Below are positions 7,605 through 16,297 of a stretch of 64,000 nt of DNA, one piece after another (the first letter of the stretch is position 1; each line of letters begins with the position of its first letter). The notes beneath the pieces are model-generated. The model did no database searches, was not told where the DNA came from, and was given only the letters and a program-made list of their open reading frames with translations. This DNA comes from an uncultured Bacilli bacterium (GTDB lineage Bacteria > Bacillota_I > Bacilli_A > RF39 > UBA660). Location: assembly GCA_934098395.1 (NCBI GenBank), contig CAKOOM010000001.1:248001-312000 (forward strand). The letters are read 5' to 3'. Position numbers and translations under genes: made by a program.

Positions 7605-9752
7605 ATGTTAAGACTTAGAAATGTAGTTAAAAGTTATACGAATGGGCGTAATAAGACGGTTGTACTTAATGATGTTAATTTAGATTTTAAGAAGAATGAA
7701 TTAGTATTTATATTAGGAACTTCTGGAAGTGGAAAATCTACGTTACTTAATTCAATAGCACTAAATATTGATATAGATAAAGGAGATATTATATATAAAG
7801 ATAAGGTTGTTAATAAATTAAAAAGAAATAATAAAGATAGTTATCGTAATCAAGTTATTGGGATGATTTATCAAGATTATAATTTAATTGACTATATGAA
7901 TGTAATTGATAATGTTATGCTTCCAAGTAATATGAGGATGTCAAAAAATAAAGTTGATAATTTATTAAAAGAATTAAATATATATGATAAAAAACATGTT
8001 TTGGTAAATAAATTATCTGGTGGTGAAAAGCAGAGAGTAGCAATAGCTAGGGCATTAATTAATTCTCCGAAAATAATCTTAGCTGATGAGCCAACTGGGG
8101 CATTAGATAATATGAATAGTATTAGAGTAATGGATATTCTTAAAAAACTTAGTAAAAATATATTAGTAATTGTTGTTAGTCATGATACGGAATTAGCTAA
8201 TAGATATGCGGATAGAATTATTCGAATAGATGATGGTTATGTAATGAACGAGGAGTGTTGTCAGGATATAACTAATAGTAGTGATAAATGGAAAATAGAT
8301 GGTAAGGGAATTAGAGGTATATCTCTATTTAAATTGGCTTTTAAGAATTTGTGGTTAAAGAAAGGAAGAACTTTATTTACAGCATTAACTATTGCGATAG
8401 GTTTAATTAGCATGATGATAGTGATGTGTTTGTTTAGTAATTTTAATTTGGAAATAGAAAAACTAGAAAAAGATATTGTTGGTAATTATCCGATAACAGT
8501 AACTAATTTAGATTATAGAAATGAAATAAATAAGAAAGATACAAATGAGATAGGTATTTATAAACATGATAAGTATATTCATAAGAATTTAATAACAGAT
8601 AAGTATATTAATTATTTAGATGAAATTAAAGAAATTAAATATATTAATTATGAATACGATATCTTGATGCCTATTGTTAGTGATAGATATGTGTTTATGA
8701 ATAGTGATTATTTTAATTCCTTTAATAATTTGGAATATATTAATGATAACTATAATATTTTATATGGAAGAAATATAAATAATAAGAATGAAGCTTTGTT
8801 ATATGTAGATAATAATAAGATGATAGATGAAGAATTAATTAAATATTTTTCGATAGATATGGATAAATTTAGTTATAATGATATACTTGGTAGAGAGATG
8901 AAATTAATTGATAATGATAATTATTTTGATTGTAGTAATGATTATTGTTATTTAAATAATGTATATAAAGATATGTATATGAAGAGTGAGTATGTACTTA
9001 AGATAGTAGGGATAGTTGAAATAAAGGAATCATTAGATATAGGAAGTGGTATTTTATATAATGATGATATAAGAGGAGATTTTATTGGTAAAAATGAAAA
9101 TAGTTTAATAGTGAAAAAACAATTGGAAAATAACTATAATATTTTAATAAATGATATGAAAAAAGAAGAATTGCTTAGTTATCTTGGTTATCATAGTTTG
9201 CCTAGTAAATTAGATATATATGTTGGTAATATAAATAATAAGGAAAAAGTTATTGACAAGTTAGATGAATACAACAAGAAAAATAAAAAAATTATATATG
9301 AAGATGTAATGGCGGAATCAATTAAGACAGTACGTGATTTTGTATCGATGATTAGTTTTATTTTGATAGTATTTACTGGTATAACTGAAATTGTAGGAAT
9401 ACTGATGATAAATATAGTAACAGGAATGAGAGTTGTTGAGAGACGAAGAGAGATAGGAATATTTAGAGGACTTGGGGCAAGAAAGAGAGATGTAGTAAAA
9501 TTATTTAATATAGAGAATACAATTATTGGAATTATAGCTGTTATAATAAGTTTTTTAGTATTAATGATTATTAGTACACCACTTAATAAAGTTATTAATA
9601 GTATACTAGAAATAGATAATTTATTTAAAATAGATTATTATATGGTAATAATTTTCTTAGTTATTAATATATTAATTATTAGAATAATTGGTAGTATTCC
9701 AGTAAGAAGAGCTAATAGGCAAGAAATAAGGGAATGTATTAGTAGTAAATGA
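7605..9752 (+). CDS. ABC transporter: ATPase fused to FtsX/MacB-like permease
   Basis: A 715-aa fusion protein. Residues 1-225 form an ABC ATPase with Walker A LGTSGSGKSTLLN, Q-loop YQDYNLI, signature LSGGEKQRVAIARA, Walker B IILADEPTGAL and the H-loop SHD. A TM at about 248-270 is followed by a large extracytoplasmic domain of some 300 residues and three C-terminal TMs with the FtsX motif RRREIGIFRGLGARKRDV. This MacB-like topology is typical of exporters or mechanotransducers for peptides, lipoproteins or antibiotics. It is monocistronic with its own promoter; the substrate is unknown. The stop codon is TGA. Confidence 0.85.
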   Translation: MLRLRNVVKSYTNGRNKTVVLNDVNLDFKKNELVFILGTSGSGKSTLLNSIALNIDIDKGDIIYKDKVVNKLKRNNKDSYRNQVIGMIYQDYNLIDYMNVIDNVMLPSNMRMSKNKVDNLLKELNIYDKKHVLVNKLSGGEKQRVAIARALINSPKIILADEPTGALDNMNSIRVMDILKKLSKNILVIVVSHDTELANRYADRIIRIDDGYVMNEECCQDITNSSDKWKIDGKGIRGISLFKLAFKNLWLKKGRTLFTALTIAIGLISMMIVMCLFSNFNLEIEKLEKDIVGNYPITVTNLDYRNEINKKDTNEIGIYKHDKYIHKNLITDKYINYLDEIKEIKYINYEYDILMPIVSDRYVFMNSDYFNSFNNLEYINDNYNILYGRNINNKNEALLYVDNNKMIDEELIKYFSIDMDKFSYNDILGREMKLIDNDNYFDCSNDYCYLNNVYKDMYMKSEYVLKIVGIVEIKESLDIGSGILYNDDIRGDFIGKNENSLIVKKQLENNYNILINDMKKEELLSYLGYHSLPSKLDIYVGNINNKEKVIDKLDEYNKKNKKIIYEDVMAESIKTVRDFVSMISFILIVFTGITEIVGILMINIVTGMRVVERRREIGIFRGLGARKRDVVKLFNIENTIIGIIAVIISFLVLMIISTPLNKVINSILEIDNLFKIDYYMVIIFLVINILIIRIIGSIPVRRANRQEIRECISSK

Positions 9753-9782
9753 GTAAAATAAAGACAAATATTTAGAAAATAC

Positions 9783-9811
9783 TTGACTATATGAAAATTA
9801 TTTGTTATTAT
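9783..9811 (+). promoter_or_regulatory. Promoter of the str operon
   Basis: TTGACT at 9783-9788 and TATTAT at 9806-9811 are 17 bp apart, with a TG one base before the -10 (extended -10). It would produce a leader of about 125 nt ahead of rpsL. Confidence 0.65.
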
Positions 9812-9831
9812 TAAAACGTTCATGAATTTAG

Positions 9832-9851
9832 GTTTTGTCATGTGACAAAAC
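9832..9851 (+). promoter_or_regulatory. Perfect 9-bp inverted repeat in the rpsL leader
   Basis: GTTTTGTCA and TGACAAAAC flank a TG dinucleotide 20 bp downstream of the str -10 box. It could be an operator or an RNA hairpin. A second small palindrome (GTACTT/AAGTAC) lies at 9900-9912 before the ribosome site. The two suggest a structured leader, possibly for ribosomal-protein feedback. There is no T-run, so it is not a simple terminator. Confidence 0.45.
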
Positions 9852-9942
9852 TTATATTTATAAATTGTAATGAAACGCCTGGGTATGTGTATGAAAAATG
9901 TACTTAAAGTACTTGGGTTTATGAAAGAGAGGAGGAAGAAAA

Positions 9943-10356
9943 ATGCCTACAGTAAATCAAATAATTAGAAAAGGTAGAGGAAGTAAGAAGACTAAGAGTA
10001 AATCTCCAGCTTTATTAGTTGGTGTTAATACTATTGAAAGACATCAAACTAAACAAGTATCTCCACAAAAGAGAGGTGTTTGTACAAGAGTTGGAACAAT
10101 GACTCCAAAGAAACCAAACTCTGCTTTAAGAAAATATGCGAGAGTAAGATTATCTAATGGAATGGAAGTAACTTGTTATATTCCAGGTATTGGACATAAT
10201 CTACAAGAACATAGTGTTGTTTTAATTAGAGGTGGAAGAGTTAAGGACTTAATTGGTGTTCGTTATCATATTATTCGTGGTACAATGGATACTGCTGGAG
10301 TTCAAGATCGTAAGCAAGGACGTTCTAAATACGGTGCTAAAAGACCTAAAAAATAA
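9943..10356 (+). CDS. rpsL: 30S ribosomal protein S12
   Basis: This 137-aa S12 has the conserved start MPTVNQIIRKGR, the PKKPNSALRK decoding-centre loop and the basic C-terminus KYGAKRPKK. S12 sits at the decoding site and its conserved Lys residues are the classic streptomycin-resistance positions; the sequence here looks wild type. It is the first gene of the str operon, with a GAGAGGAGG ribosome site. Confidence 0.97.
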   Translation: MPTVNQIIRKGRGSKKTKSKSPALLVGVNTIERHQTKQVSPQKRGVCTRVGTMTPKKPNSALRKYARVRLSNGMEVTCYIPGIGHNLQEHSVVLIRGGRVKDLIGVRYHIIRGTMDTAGVQDRKQGRSKYGAKRPKK

Positions 10357-10405
10357 AATAAATAAAATTTAAAATATATAATCAAAGTTTGAAGGGAGGA
10401 TTACA

Positions 10406-10873
10406 ATGAGAAAGAGACAAGCTGTTAAAAGAGATGTACTACCAGATCCAATATATAATTCAAAAGTTGTTACTAAGCTTATCAATCAAATTATGAATGA
10501 TGGTAAAAAAGGAACTGCTCAAAAGATTTTATATGGTGCTTTCGATATGATTAAAGAAAAAACTGGCGAAGATGCTATGGTAGTATTTGAAAAAGCTATG
10601 AAGAATATTAAACCAGCTCTTGAAGTTAAATCAAGAAGAGTTGGTGGTGCTAACTATCAAGTTCCTGTTGAAGTTAAGCCAGAAAGAGCTCAAGCTTTAG
10701 CATTTAGATGGTTAATAAATTATGCTAGATTAAGAAATGGTCATAGTATGGCTGAAAATTTAGCAAATGAAATAATTGATGCATCAAATGGTGTAGGTGC
10801 TTCAGTTAAGAAGAAAGATGATACACATAAGATGGCAGAGGCTAACAAAGCGTTTGCACATTACAGATGGTAG
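10406..10873 (+). CDS. rpsG: 30S ribosomal protein S7
   Basis: This 155-aa S7 begins MRKRQAVKRDVLPDPIYN and contains GGANYQVPVEV and the RWLINYAR helix. It nucleates assembly of the 30S head. It follows rpsL by 49 bp with a GGGAGG ribosome site and precedes fusA, the normal str operon order. Confidence 0.97.
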   Translation: MRKRQAVKRDVLPDPIYNSKVVTKLINQIMNDGKKGTAQKILYGAFDMIKEKTGEDAMVVFEKAMKNIKPALEVKSRRVGGANYQVPVEVKPERAQALAFRWLINYARLRNGHSMAENLANEIIDASNGVGASVKKKDDTHKMAEANKAFAHYRW

Positions 10874-10888
10874 AAAGGATAAAACGAA

Positions 10889-12961
10889 ATGGCTCGTAAA
10901 ATAAGTTTACAAAATACAAGAAATATTGGAATTATGGCCCATATTGATGCCGGTAAGACAACTTGTACTGAGCGTGTACTTTACCATACAGGTAAGATTC
11001 ATAAGATTGGTGAAACACATGATGGTGCTAGCCAAATGGACTGGATGGAACAAGAACAGGAAAGAGGTATTACTATTACATCTGCTGCTACAACAGCGTA
11101 TTGGAAAGATCATAGATTCAATATTATAGATACTCCAGGACACGTAGATTTTACTATTGAAGTTCAAAGAAGTTTAAGAGTATTAGATGGTGCTGTGTTA
11201 TTACTAGACTCTCAAGCTGGTGTTGAGCCTCAAAGTGAAACTGTTTGGAGACAAGCAAATGAATATAAAGTACCTAGAATAATATTCTCTAATAAGATGG
11301 ATAAAATGGGTGCTGACTTCTATATGAGTTTAAATAGTGTTAAGGATAGACTTGGTGCTAAGAGTGCAGCAATAGAATTGCCTATTGGTGCTGAGAATGA
11401 ATTTAGAGGAGTTATTAATCTAGTTACAATGACTGCTTTAGAATTTGATGGAAGTCAAGATGAAAATGCAAAGGAAATAGAAATTCCTGAAGAATTAAAA
11501 GATAAAGCTATAGAATATAGAAATATCTTAATAGAGGCTGTAGCTGATTATGATGAAGAGCTAATGATGACTTATCTTGATGGTGAAGAGATTTCTGTTG
11601 AACTTTTAAAGAAAGCTATTAGAACAGCTACTTTGAAAGCAGAATTTTTCCCATTCATGTGCGGTACAGCATTAGGAAATATGGGTATTAAGCCATTACT
11701 TGATGCAGTTATTGATTACTTACCAAGTCCACTTGATATTGAAGCAATTGAATGTACTGATGATAGAGGTAATGAAGTATTAAGGCATCCAAGTGATTCA
11801 GAACCATTTACAGCATTAGCATTTAAAGTAATGACTGATCCATTTGTTGGTAAATTAACTTTCTTTAGAGTATATTCAGGTACTTTAAAGAGTGGTAGTT
11901 ATGTACTTAACTCTACAAAGGGTGAAAAAGAAAGAATTGGTAGAATTCTTCTTATGCATGCTAATCATAGAGAAGAAATTGATGAAGTTTATGCTGGTGA
12001 TATAGCTGCTGCTGTAGGACTTAAAAATACTACTACAGCTGATACACTATGTGATGAGAAAAAGATTGCAATACTTAAAGGTATGGAATTTCCAGAACCA
12101 GTTATTACTCAAGCTGTTGAACCTAAATCAAAAGCGGACCAAGATAAGATGGGTATTGCTTTAGCTAAATTAGCAGAGGAAGATCCAACGTTTAGAATGA
12201 GAACTGACCATGAAACAGGTCAAACTGTTATTTCTGGTATGGGTGAGTTACACTTAGATGTATTAATTGATAGAATGAGAAGAGAATTTGGTGTAGAAGC
12301 TACGGTTGGGGCTCCACAAGTAGCATATCGTGAAACTATTACACAAGCTGCTGATTGTGTTGGTAAACATATTAAACAATCTGGTGGTCGTGGACAATAT
12401 GGTCACGTTGAAATTAGGTTTGAACCAAATCCTGAAAAAGGCTATGAATTTGTTGATAAAATTGTTGGTGGTGTAGTTCCTAGAGAATACATTCCAGTTG
12501 TTGATAAAGGATTACAAGAAGCTATGGCTACAGGTATTTTAGCTGGATATCCAATGGTTGATGTTAAAGCTACATTATTCTTTGGATCATACCATGATGT
12601 AGACTCATCAGAAATGGCATTTAAGATTGCAGCTTCACTTGCACTTAAAGAAGCTAAAACAAAATGTAAACCAGTATTATTAGAACCTATTATGAAAGTA
12701 GTAGTAGTAGCTCCAGATGAATATACTGGTGGAGTAATCGGAGATATTACTTCAAGAAGAGGTAAGCCACTTGGTCAAGAATCAAGAGGTAATGCAATAG
12801 CATTTACAGCAATGGTTCCACTAGCTGAAATGTTTGGTTATGCAACAAGTCTTCGTTCTAATACGCAAGGTAGAGGAACATTTACAATGGTGTTAGATCA
12901 CTATGAAGAAGTTCCAAAGTCTATTGCTGAAGAAATTATAAAGAAAAATGGTGGAAATTAG
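10889..12961 (+). CDS. fusA: Elongation factor G
   Basis: A 690-aa translational GTPase with G1 AHIDAGKTT, G3 DTPGHVDF and G4 NKMDKMG, plus the domain IV/V segments GGRGQYGHVEIRFEP and YTGGVIGDITSRRG. It drives ribosomal translocation. It is coupled to rpsG with a 15-bp gap, and its length is standard for EF-G. Confidence 0.97.
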   Translation: MARKISLQNTRNIGIMAHIDAGKTTCTERVLYHTGKIHKIGETHDGASQMDWMEQEQERGITITSAATTAYWKDHRFNIIDTPGHVDFTIEVQRSLRVLDGAVLLLDSQAGVEPQSETVWRQANEYKVPRIIFSNKMDKMGADFYMSLNSVKDRLGAKSAAIELPIGAENEFRGVINLVTMTALEFDGSQDENAKEIEIPEELKDKAIEYRNILIEAVADYDEELMMTYLDGEEISVELLKKAIRTATLKAEFFPFMCGTALGNMGIKPLLDAVIDYLPSPLDIEAIECTDDRGNEVLRHPSDSEPFTALAFKVMTDPFVGKLTFFRVYSGTLKSGSYVLNSTKGEKERIGRILLMHANHREEIDEVYAGDIAAAVGLKNTTTADTLCDEKKIAILKGMEFPEPVITQAVEPKSKADQDKMGIALAKLAEEDPTFRMRTDHETGQTVISGMGELHLDVLIDRMRREFGVEATVGAPQVAYRETITQAADCVGKHIKQSGGRGQYGHVEIRFEPNPEKGYEFVDKIVGGVVPREYIPVVDKGLQEAMATGILAGYPMVDVKATLFFGSYHDVDSSEMAFKIAASLALKEAKTKCKPVLLEPIMKVVVVAPDEYTGGVIGDITSRRGKPLGQESRGNAIAFTAMVPLAEMFGYATSLRSNTQGRGTFTMVLDHYEEVPKSIAEEIIKKNGGN

Positions 12962-12970
12962 TAATAATAC

Positions 12971-12998
12971 TTGCAAAAATTTTAAAATTTGCTAAAAT
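12971..12998 (+). promoter_or_regulatory. Internal promoter for tuf
   Basis: TTGCAA at 12971-12976 and TAAAAT at 12993-12998 (16-bp spacer), with TGC directly before the -10, form an extended -10 promoter in the 73-bp fusA-tuf gap. It allows extra EF-Tu expression. Confidence 0.6.
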
Positions 12999-13034
12999 TA
13001 TATATGTATATGAAAGAAAGAGAGGAAAATAAAA

Positions 13035-14219
13035 ATGGCAAAAGCAAAATTTGATCGTAGTAAACCACATGTTAATATTGGTACAATTGGTCACGTTGAC
13101 CATGGTAAAACTACATTAACTGCTGCTATATCTGCACACTTAGCTGGAAAAAACGGAAATGAAAAAGTTGATTTCGCTAATATCGATAAAGCACCAGAAG
13201 AAAGAGAAAGAGGAATTACAATTAATACTGCTCATATTGAGTACAGTACTGAAAAGAGACATTACGCACACGTTGACTGTCCAGGACATGCTGACTATGT
13301 AAAAAACATGATTACTGGTGCAGCTCAAATGGATGGAGCAATCTTAGTTATTGCTGCTACTGATGGACCAATGGCTCAAACTAGAGAGCATATCTTACTT
13401 GCTCGTCAAGTTGGAGTACCTAAAATGGTTGTATTCATGAATAAGTGTGATATGGTTGATGATGAAGAACTTCTTGACTTAGTTGAAATGGAAATTCGTG
13501 AATTATTAACTGAATATGGATATGATGGAGATAATACTCCAATTATTAGAGGTTCTGCTCTTAAAGCTCTTGAAGGAGATCCAGCTTGGACTGCTAAGAT
13601 TGATGAATTAATGGATGCAGTTGATGAATGGATTCCAACTCCAGAAAGAGATAATGACAAACCATTCTTAATGTCAATTGAAGACGTATTTACAATTACA
13701 GGTCGTGGAACTGTTGTTACAGGACGTGTTGAAAGAGGACAATTAAAACTTAATGATGAAGTTGAAATCGTTGGTTTAAAGGATACTAAGAAAACTGTAG
13801 TTACTGGTATTGAAATGTTCAGAAAACAACTTGATTATGCTGAAGCTGGAGATAATGCTGGTGTACTTCTTCGTGGTATTTCAAGAGAAGAAGTTGAAAG
13901 AGGACAAGTATTAGCAAAACCAGGAAGTGTTCATCCACATAAGAAATTTAAAGCACAAGTATATGTACTTTCTAAAGAAGAAGGTGGAAGACATACTCCA
14001 TTCTTTACTAATTACAGACCACAATTCTATTTCAGAACTACAGATGTTACTGGTGTAATTACATTACCAGAAGGAACTGAAATGGTTATGCCTGGTGATA
14101 ATATCACTATGACAGTTGAATTAATAGCTCCAATTGCTGTTGAAAACGGAACTAAGTTCTCTATTCGTGAGGGTGGAAGAACAGTTGGTGCTGGCTCAGT
14201 ATCTGAAATTATTGAATAA
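13035..14219 (+). CDS. tuf: Elongation factor Tu
   Basis: This 394-aa EF-Tu has GHVDHGKT, DCPGHADYVKNM, NKCDMVD and the C-terminal GGRTVGAGSV. It delivers aminoacyl-tRNA to the ribosome. Codon choice is visibly less AT-biased than in neighbouring genes, as expected for a highly expressed gene. It ends the str operon. Confidence 0.98.
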   Translation: MAKAKFDRSKPHVNIGTIGHVDHGKTTLTAAISAHLAGKNGNEKVDFANIDKAPEERERGITINTAHIEYSTEKRHYAHVDCPGHADYVKNMITGAAQMDGAILVIAATDGPMAQTREHILLARQVGVPKMVVFMNKCDMVDDEELLDLVEMEIRELLTEYGYDGDNTPIIRGSALKALEGDPAWTAKIDELMDAVDEWIPTPERDNDKPFLMSIEDVFTITGRGTVVTGRVERGQLKLNDEVEIVGLKDTKKTVVTGIEMFRKQLDYAEAGDNAGVLLRGISREEVERGQVLAKPGSVHPHKKFKAQVYVLSKEEGGRHTPFFTNYRPQFYFRTTDVTGVITLPEGTEMVMPGDNITMTVELIAPIAVENGTKFSIREGGRTVGAGSVSEIIE

Positions 14220-14222
14220 TTT

Positions 14223-14249
14223 AAAAAACACTTTTAAAGTGTTTTTTTC
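14223..14249 (+). terminator. Rho-independent terminator of the str operon
   Basis: The arms AAAAAACACTTT and AAAGTGTTTTTT pair across a short loop and merge into a T-run directly after tuf. Confidence 0.85.
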
Positions 14250-14293
14250 TTGTCTAATTAAATAAATAATGTTATATTAATATAGGTGATATA

Positions 14294-14941
14294 ATGATAA
14301 ATATTATTTTATATTTTTCAATTGGTTTAATATTACTTGGATATTGTTATTATATATATTTATATATTACTTATAATAATACAAAAATTACTGATGATAA
14401 TGGCTTTTTAATAATTAAGGATATTATATCTATTTATGATAAGATAAATGTTATTTTAGGTGAGGGTAAATTTAATATATATAATATTAAAAGAAAAGTA
14501 ATTAAATTAAATAATAAGACATATTATGGAAATGATTTAAGTGATATTTCTCTTGGCTTAATGGAAGCAGGATTATCTGTTATAGATAATAATAAAAATA
14601 AATTTATGTATTATATTAAATATTTATTTAATAATTTATTATTGTTGTATATATTACCTGTATTGGCGATTGTTATTAGTCTATTAACATATAATTATAT
14701 AGATGTGAATATAAACATTATTATAATGGTACTTCTACTGATAATAATGTATATGTTGATTGATGTTAGAACGATGTCTTTTATGTGGATAAAGGACAAT
14801 ATTAAGAGAGTTAATACACTATCTAGAAAAAATATAATTGATATAAATGATTATATAAATAGATTACTAATATCTGATAAATTAATTTTTATTGGTGAAT
14901 TAGGATTATTGCTTAGATTTTTTGCTATTTTAATAAGTTAA
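14294..14941 (+). CDS. YugP-like membrane protein without the zinc-binding motif
   Basis: A 215-aa protein: an N-terminal TM (residues 1-24), a soluble segment with KRKVIKLNNKTYYGNDLSDI, two central TMs (about 112-155) and a C-terminal hydrophobic helix. The order and length match the YugP (Zn_peptidase_2) family, where a similar segment (VIRLS..VYYG..L) leads into AHECGHA, an HExxH zinc site. Here the equivalent segment reads LGLMEAGLSVID: the Glu stays but both His are lost, so I expect no protease activity. It is flanked by terminators on both sides. The assignment rests on pattern memory. Confidence 0.5.
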   Translation: MINIILYFSIGLILLGYCYYIYLYITYNNTKITDDNGFLIIKDIISIYDKINVILGEGKFNIYNIKRKVIKLNNKTYYGNDLSDISLGLMEAGLSVIDNNKNKFMYYIKYLFNNLLLLYILPVLAIVISLLTYNYIDVNINIIIMVLLLIIMYMLIDVRTMSFMWIKDNIKRVNTLSRKNIIDINDYINRLLISDKLIFIGELGLLLRFFAILIS

Positions 14942-14972
14942 AAGCACTTTATGAAAAGTGCTTATTTTTTAT
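14942..14972. terminator. Bidirectional terminator
   Basis: AAGCACTT and AAGTGCTT pair across a TATGAA loop, with A-rich and T-rich flanks on the two sides, between the convergent YugP-like and SGNH genes. Confidence 0.75.
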
Positions 14973-16182
14973 ACATATGAGTTTCAAAATATTTCATCAT
15001 TATTTCGTTTCCAGATTTTGATAGATGAATACCATCTTTAATATAATAGCCATCTTTTAATCCACCATCACTGTCTTTTAAACTTTCTGCAGAATTTAGG
15101 AATGGTAGTTTTAGTTCTTGACACATTTCTGCTATATAATAATTTAGTTTATTTATTTTATCATTATTAATTGTATTTGTTTTACTGTCATAACTTTTTG
15201 CTACTGGTGGGATAGATTGAATAATAATAAGGGTGTTAGGGCTGACTTTTTTAATTTCATTTAATAGTTTTTTATAATTTTTAATAAAGTATGCTGGTTC
15301 CATGTAGGCAGCACTATTTGTCCCTAAGGTCATAATTACTTTTTCTGGTTGTTTTTCTTTGAAATTTTCAACAAATGTTTTTTTAGTATCAATATGATTT
15401 ATATAAATACTACTGGTAAGGGCTGTTTCAGGATCTATTCCTTCTTTGTGCCATAATCTTTTTCCAGTTATTTGTTTGTTGATTACGTAGTATAGAGCAG
15501 TTGAATCACCTGCAAAAATAAATTCATCGGAATATTCTTTGCCACCATCTTCAGTTTCTTTAAGAATTACATCATTAAAGAATCCGTTTAAATCAAAGTC
15601 TTTAACGCTTTGATTAAGTGGAGTTTCTTTAGTAACGGTTACTGTTCTAGTAACTGTTTCGGTATTATTACTTTTGTCGGTAACACTATATTTAATTTTG
15701 TATGTACCTTCTTTTTTGGTATCTACATTACCAGTTATTTTTACTGATTTATCTAATGATTTATCATAATTGTCAGTAACTGTATATCCTGGTTCAGTAT
15801 ATTTTGTATTGATTGGAATAATTAATTTATTTCCTTTATTTAGGGTTATAACAGGCTTTTCAATATCTTTTACTTCAATTTTCTTTTTAACTTTGTATTC
15901 TTTAGATTTATCTTTATAAGTAAAAGTTACTTTATATTTTCCTAATTTTTCTTTATTTATATTATTAGTATGTTTTACTTTATCAGTTACATCTTTGTTT
16001 TTAAATGTAGCAGTATATTTTAATTCATCAGAACTATTTACATTTATAATAGTATTCTTTATTTCAATTTTTAAGTTATTTTTAAATAAATTACAAATGA
16101 TAAGAATAATTCCAATAATTAAAATTAGGAATATTAAGATGTTTTTAATTTTAAGTTTTACTTTTTTCTTTTTTCTTTTCAT
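14962..16182 (-). CDS. Surface-anchored SGNH hydrolase with Ig-like (DUF5011) domains
   Basis: A 406-aa protein: a lysine-rich N-terminus and one TM (about residues 12-30) place the rest outside. Residues 35-190 hold Ig-like segments of the DUF5011 type (KPVITLNKGN, YTEPGYTVTDN, GTYKIKYSVTDKSNNT). The C-terminal domain is an SGNH/GDSL hydrolase with FAGDSTALYYV (Ser block), MTLGTNSAAY (Asn block) and DGIHLSKSG (Asp-x-x-His). Such enzymes act as esterases on cell-envelope glycans or lipids. It is transcribed against its neighbours and has its own AGGGAGG ribosome site. Confidence 0.8.
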   Translation of the reverse strand: MKRKKKKVKLKIKNILIFLILIIGIILIICNLFKNNLKIEIKNTIINVNSSDELKYTATFKNKDVTDKVKHTNNINKEKLGKYKVTFTYKDKSKEYKVKKKIEVKDIEKPVITLNKGNKLIIPINTKYTEPGYTVTDNYDKSLDKSVKITGNVDTKKEGTYKIKYSVTDKSNNTETVTRTVTVTKETPLNQSVKDFDLNGFFNDVILKETEDGGKEYSDEFIFAGDSTALYYVINKQITGKRLWHKEGIDPETALTSSIYINHIDTKKTFVENFKEKQPEKVIMTLGTNSAAYMEPAYFIKNYKKLLNEIKKVSPNTLIIIQSIPPVAKSYDSKTNTINNDKINKLNYYIAEMCQELKLPFLNSAESLKDSDGGLKDGYYIKDGIHLSKSGNEIMMKYFETHMYKK

Positions 16183-16263
16183 ATATCCTCCCTTATTATG
16201 ATAGTTTAATTATATCACAATATGTAAATTAATAAAATAATGTTTTTATTAAAATTAAATATA

Positions 16264-16272
16264 TGATATAAT
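16264..16272 (+). promoter_or_regulatory. Extended -10 promoter
   Basis: TGATATAAT (TGn plus TATAAT) lies 26 bp upstream of ATG 16298, with only a weak T-rich -35 region. The same TGnTATAAT form recurs at many gene starts in this window. Confidence 0.6.
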
Positions 16273-16297
16273 TGTTGTAGAGAGGTAAGGTGAAGTT

